Shown here: positions 62,354 through 64,000 of the stretch, in pieces
Layout: each line of letters starts with the position of its first letter
Position numbering within the stretch: position 1 is the stretch's first letter
NCBI RefSeq assembly: GCF_022690765.1
Contig: NZ_JALCZA010000013.1
Coordinates: 1-64,000, forward strand
Reading direction: 5' to 3'
From: Anaeromyxobacter oryzisoli
GTDB lineage: Bacteria; Myxococcota; Myxococcia; Myxococcales; Anaeromyxobacteraceae
Length of the DNA stretch: 64,000 nucleotides
The notes under the pieces: generated by a model
What the model saw: only the letters and a program-made list of their open reading frames with translations
The model's database searches: none
What the model was told of the DNA's origin: nothing
Position numbers and translations under genes: made by a program

Positions 62354-63163
62354 ATGAGGAACCTCGTCCCCATCGGGCGGTTCTCGACCATCTGCCGGCT
62401 GTCGCCCAAGGCGCTGCGGCTCTACGACGAGATGGGGCTCCTCGTGCCCGCCCTCGTCGACCCTGCGTCCGGCTACCGGTACTACAGCGTGTCGCAGGCG
62501 CTCGAGGCGGAGCGGATCCGGCTCCTCCGGTCGCTCGAGGTTCCCCTCGAGGAGATCGGGCAATACGTGCGCGCCAGCGGCCCAGCCGCCGCCCGCGAGG
62601 TCCTGGAGCGGCACCGCGCACGCCTCGAGGCGCGCGTCGAGCAATACCGCGCGATGCTCGCCGAGCTCGAGCAGCTCGCGAGCCGGCCGGCGAGCGCGTA
62701 CGAGGTGAGGACGAAGGCGCTCGCCCCCCAGCAGGTGCTCTCGACCCGGATGCGCGCCCGCCTCGCCGACCTCGGCGACGCGGGCCCGCGCGCCTTCGGT
62801 GAGCTGATCGCTCACCTCGGTCGCGCGCAGGCCCAGCCCGCCGGCCCGCTGTTCGCGCTGTATCACGGGCCCGAGTTCGACGAGGAGGCGGTGGACGTCG
62901 AGTGGTGCGTGCCCGTGGACCGCCCCGTCTCCGGCCAGGGCCACGGGGGCGGGCGCGAGCTGCCGGGCGGGACGGTGGCCTACACGCTCCACGCCGGCTC
63001 GTACGACGCGCTCGGCCCGGCCGCCTACGCCGCCTTGCAGAGCTGGATGCAGGAGCACGGGCACGAGAGCGACGGCCCGCCGCGCGAGGTCTACCTGGTC
63101 GGAGCGTGCCAGGCGCGCGAGCCCGCCGCGTACCGGACCGAGCTGCAGTGGCCGATCCGTTGA
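62354..63163 (+). CDS. MerR-family regulator with GyrI-like effector domain
   Basis: A 269-residue transcription factor. Residues 5-75 are the MerR winged helix (LVPIGRFSTICRLSPKALRL with YDEMGLLVPALVDPASGYRYY), followed by a coiled coil and, from about residue 115, a GyrI/AraC-effector-type domain (YEVRTKALAPQQVLSTRMRA and the end EVYLVGACQAREPAAYRTEL). This arrangement is that of BmrR/TipAL-like multidrug or small-ligand sensors. It is preceded by an autoregulatory-type promoter and GAGGAGG. The hydrolase gene 26 bases downstream may be its target. Confidence 0.88.
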   Translation: MRNLVPIGRFSTICRLSPKALRLYDEMGLLVPALVDPASGYRYYSVSQALEAERIRLLRSLEVPLEEIGQYVRASGPAAAREVLERHRARLEARVEQYRAMLAELEQLASRPASAYEVRTKALAPQQVLSTRMRARLADLGDAGPRAFGELIAHLGRAQAQPAGPLFALYHGPEFDEEAVDVEWCVPVDRPVSGQGHGGGRELPGGTVAYTLHAGSYDALGPAAYAALQSWMQEHGHESDGPPREVYLVGACQAREPAAYRTELQWPIR

Positions 63164-63189
63164 GCTTCGAGATGGTCCGGGAGGACGGC

Positions 63190-64000
63190 ATGGGCGCGAG
63201 GAATCGCGGGTGGCTCGTGGTGGCCGCGCTGGCCGCGACGGGGTGCGGGGGCGGCTCGATGTACGAACCGGGCGCGGTGCGGAGCGGCGCGAACCTCCGC
63301 GCAGGGTTGGACGCGCCGGCGCAGGTGGACCGGGAGTTCTGGCGCGTCGAGCCGGACGTGAAGCTCTTTCACTTCACGCAGGGGAGCGGGCGGACGGCGC
63401 TGGTGCTGCACGGCGGCCCGGCGATCCCGCCGGACGAGCCGTGGGCGGGATTGCGCGGTGTGGACGGCTTCGCGTTCCACTACTTCCACCAGCGCGGCTG
63501 CGGGCGCTCGACGCGCCCCTTCGACCGGTTCGGCGGGGGCTCCTGGCTCTCGACCTGGAAGAACCTGAAGGAGCTCGAGCGTACGCTCGGCCTCGGCGCG
63601 CAGATCGCCGACGTGGAGCGCGTGCGGCGGCTCCTGGGCGAGGAGCGGCTCGTCGTGGTCGGGCACTCGTTCGGAGCGCTCATCGCGGCGCTCTACGCGG
63701 CGGAGTTTCCCGAGCACGTCGCGGCGCTCGTGCTCGAGTCGCCGCCCGAGCTCCTCGTCGTGCCGTCGCCGACGGGCGGGCTCTTCGCCGAGGTGAACGC
63801 GCGCCTCGCGGCGACCGAACGCATCGCTTTCCAGAAGTACCTCGAGCGCTACCTCGACTTTGCGCACCTCTTCGAGAAGAGTGAGGCCCAGCTCGCGGCG
63901 CTCCACGCCGAGTTCGGTCCCTACTACGCGGCCGCGCTGCGAGGGAACGGGGCGGCGATAGCCGGATCGCCGTCGCTCGTGCCGGCGCCGACCGAGGTCG
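63190..64000 (+). CDS. Alpha/beta hydrolase lipoprotein, proline-iminopeptidase-like (partial, runs off window)
   Basis: An open reading frame that starts at ATG 63190 and is still open at the window end, so the C-terminus is missing (270 codons visible). A lipobox (AATGC, Cys about 19) gives an exported lipoprotein. The hydrolase core shows the oxyanion region HGGPA, HQRGCGRSTRPF (matching the DQRG.GRS motif of prolyl iminopeptidases) and the nucleophile elbow GHSFGA near residue 160. Substrates could be peptides or esters. It lies 26 bases after the MerR-family gene in the same direction. Confidence 0.75.
   Translation, partial: MGARNRGWLVVAALAATGCGGGSMYEPGAVRSGANLRAGLDAPAQVDREFWRVEPDVKLFHFTQGSGRTALVLHGGPAIPPDEPWAGLRGVDGFAFHYFHQRGCGRSTRPFDRFGGGSWLSTWKNLKELERTLGLGAQIADVERVRRLLGEERLVVVGHSFGALIAALYAAEFPEHVAALVLESPPELLVVPSPTGGLFAEVNARLAATERIAFQKYLERYLDFAHLFEKSEAQLAALHAEFGPYYAAALRGNGAAIAGSPSLVPAPTEV

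Noticed and set aside
1-64000. CRISPR arrays, tRNA, rRNA, insertion sequences, prophage genes
   Set aside because: I looked for regular repeats with spacers, tRNA-like cloverleaf signatures, transposase motifs and phage proteins on both strands and saw none.

Overview
The window is very GC-rich (third codon positions almost all G or C), is packed with genes, and carries many lipoproteins, Tat-exported proteins and RND pumps. That combination suggests a deltaproteobacterial/Myxococcota chromosome, most like Anaeromyxobacter; this is an inference from composition and gene content, not a database result. I see no rRNA, tRNA, CRISPR array, prophage or insertion sequence. Because of the GC skew nearly every real gene has long mirror ORFs in other frames. 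I left these out and judged coding by protein family motifs, start sites and operon spacing.

Layout. 1-5.7 kb: a complete urea ABC importer operon, urtABCDE, behind a sequence with sigma-54 spacing (GG-N10-GC), as expected for a nitrogen-controlled operon. 5.8-7.6 kb: a YceI-like protein, a small membrane protein and an orphan Imm10-like immunity protein. 7.8-10.8 kb: a SNF2 helicase with two SWIM zinc motifs. 10.8-18.6 kb: secreted proteins, namely three beta-propeller proteins, a lipoprotein MsrB, a molybdopterin oxidoreductase with its cytochrome b partner, and a DUF305 protein. 18.8-26.8 kb: a marR-mdtA-mdtB-mdtC-like drug-efflux operon with 4-base stop/start overlaps throughout.

27.1-37.8 kb holds the most unusual locus, a heavy-metal-type efflux cluster: an outer-membrane factor, a periplasmic adaptor that is a natural head-to-tail fusion of two adaptor modules, an HME-type RND pump, an OprB-like porin and a P-type ATPase. 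It is preceded by a near-consensus sigma-54 promoter and a 22-bp palindrome about 100 bp further upstream.

37.8-44 kb: an Lnt-like N-acyltransferase, an AraC regulator, a YbhB-like protein, a chagasin-like protease inhibitor next to a truncated C1 cysteine protease, and small proteins with ACT or SnoaL folds. 44.1-54.0 kb: a PLD/DEAD/DUF3427 helicase and an AddA/AddB-type recombination nuclease pair. 54.2-57.3 kb: a PH-domain protein, a chemoreceptor and a BON lipoprotein. 57.5-62.1 kb: a minus-strand operon encoding an 8-Cys 4Fe-4S protein, a NitT/TauT-type ABC importer and an outer-membrane barrel, with a clear promoter and a 28-bp operator-like palindrome. 62.3-64 kb: a MerR regulator with a classic 19-bp-spacer MerR promoter, then an alpha/beta hydrolase lipoprotein that runs off the window.
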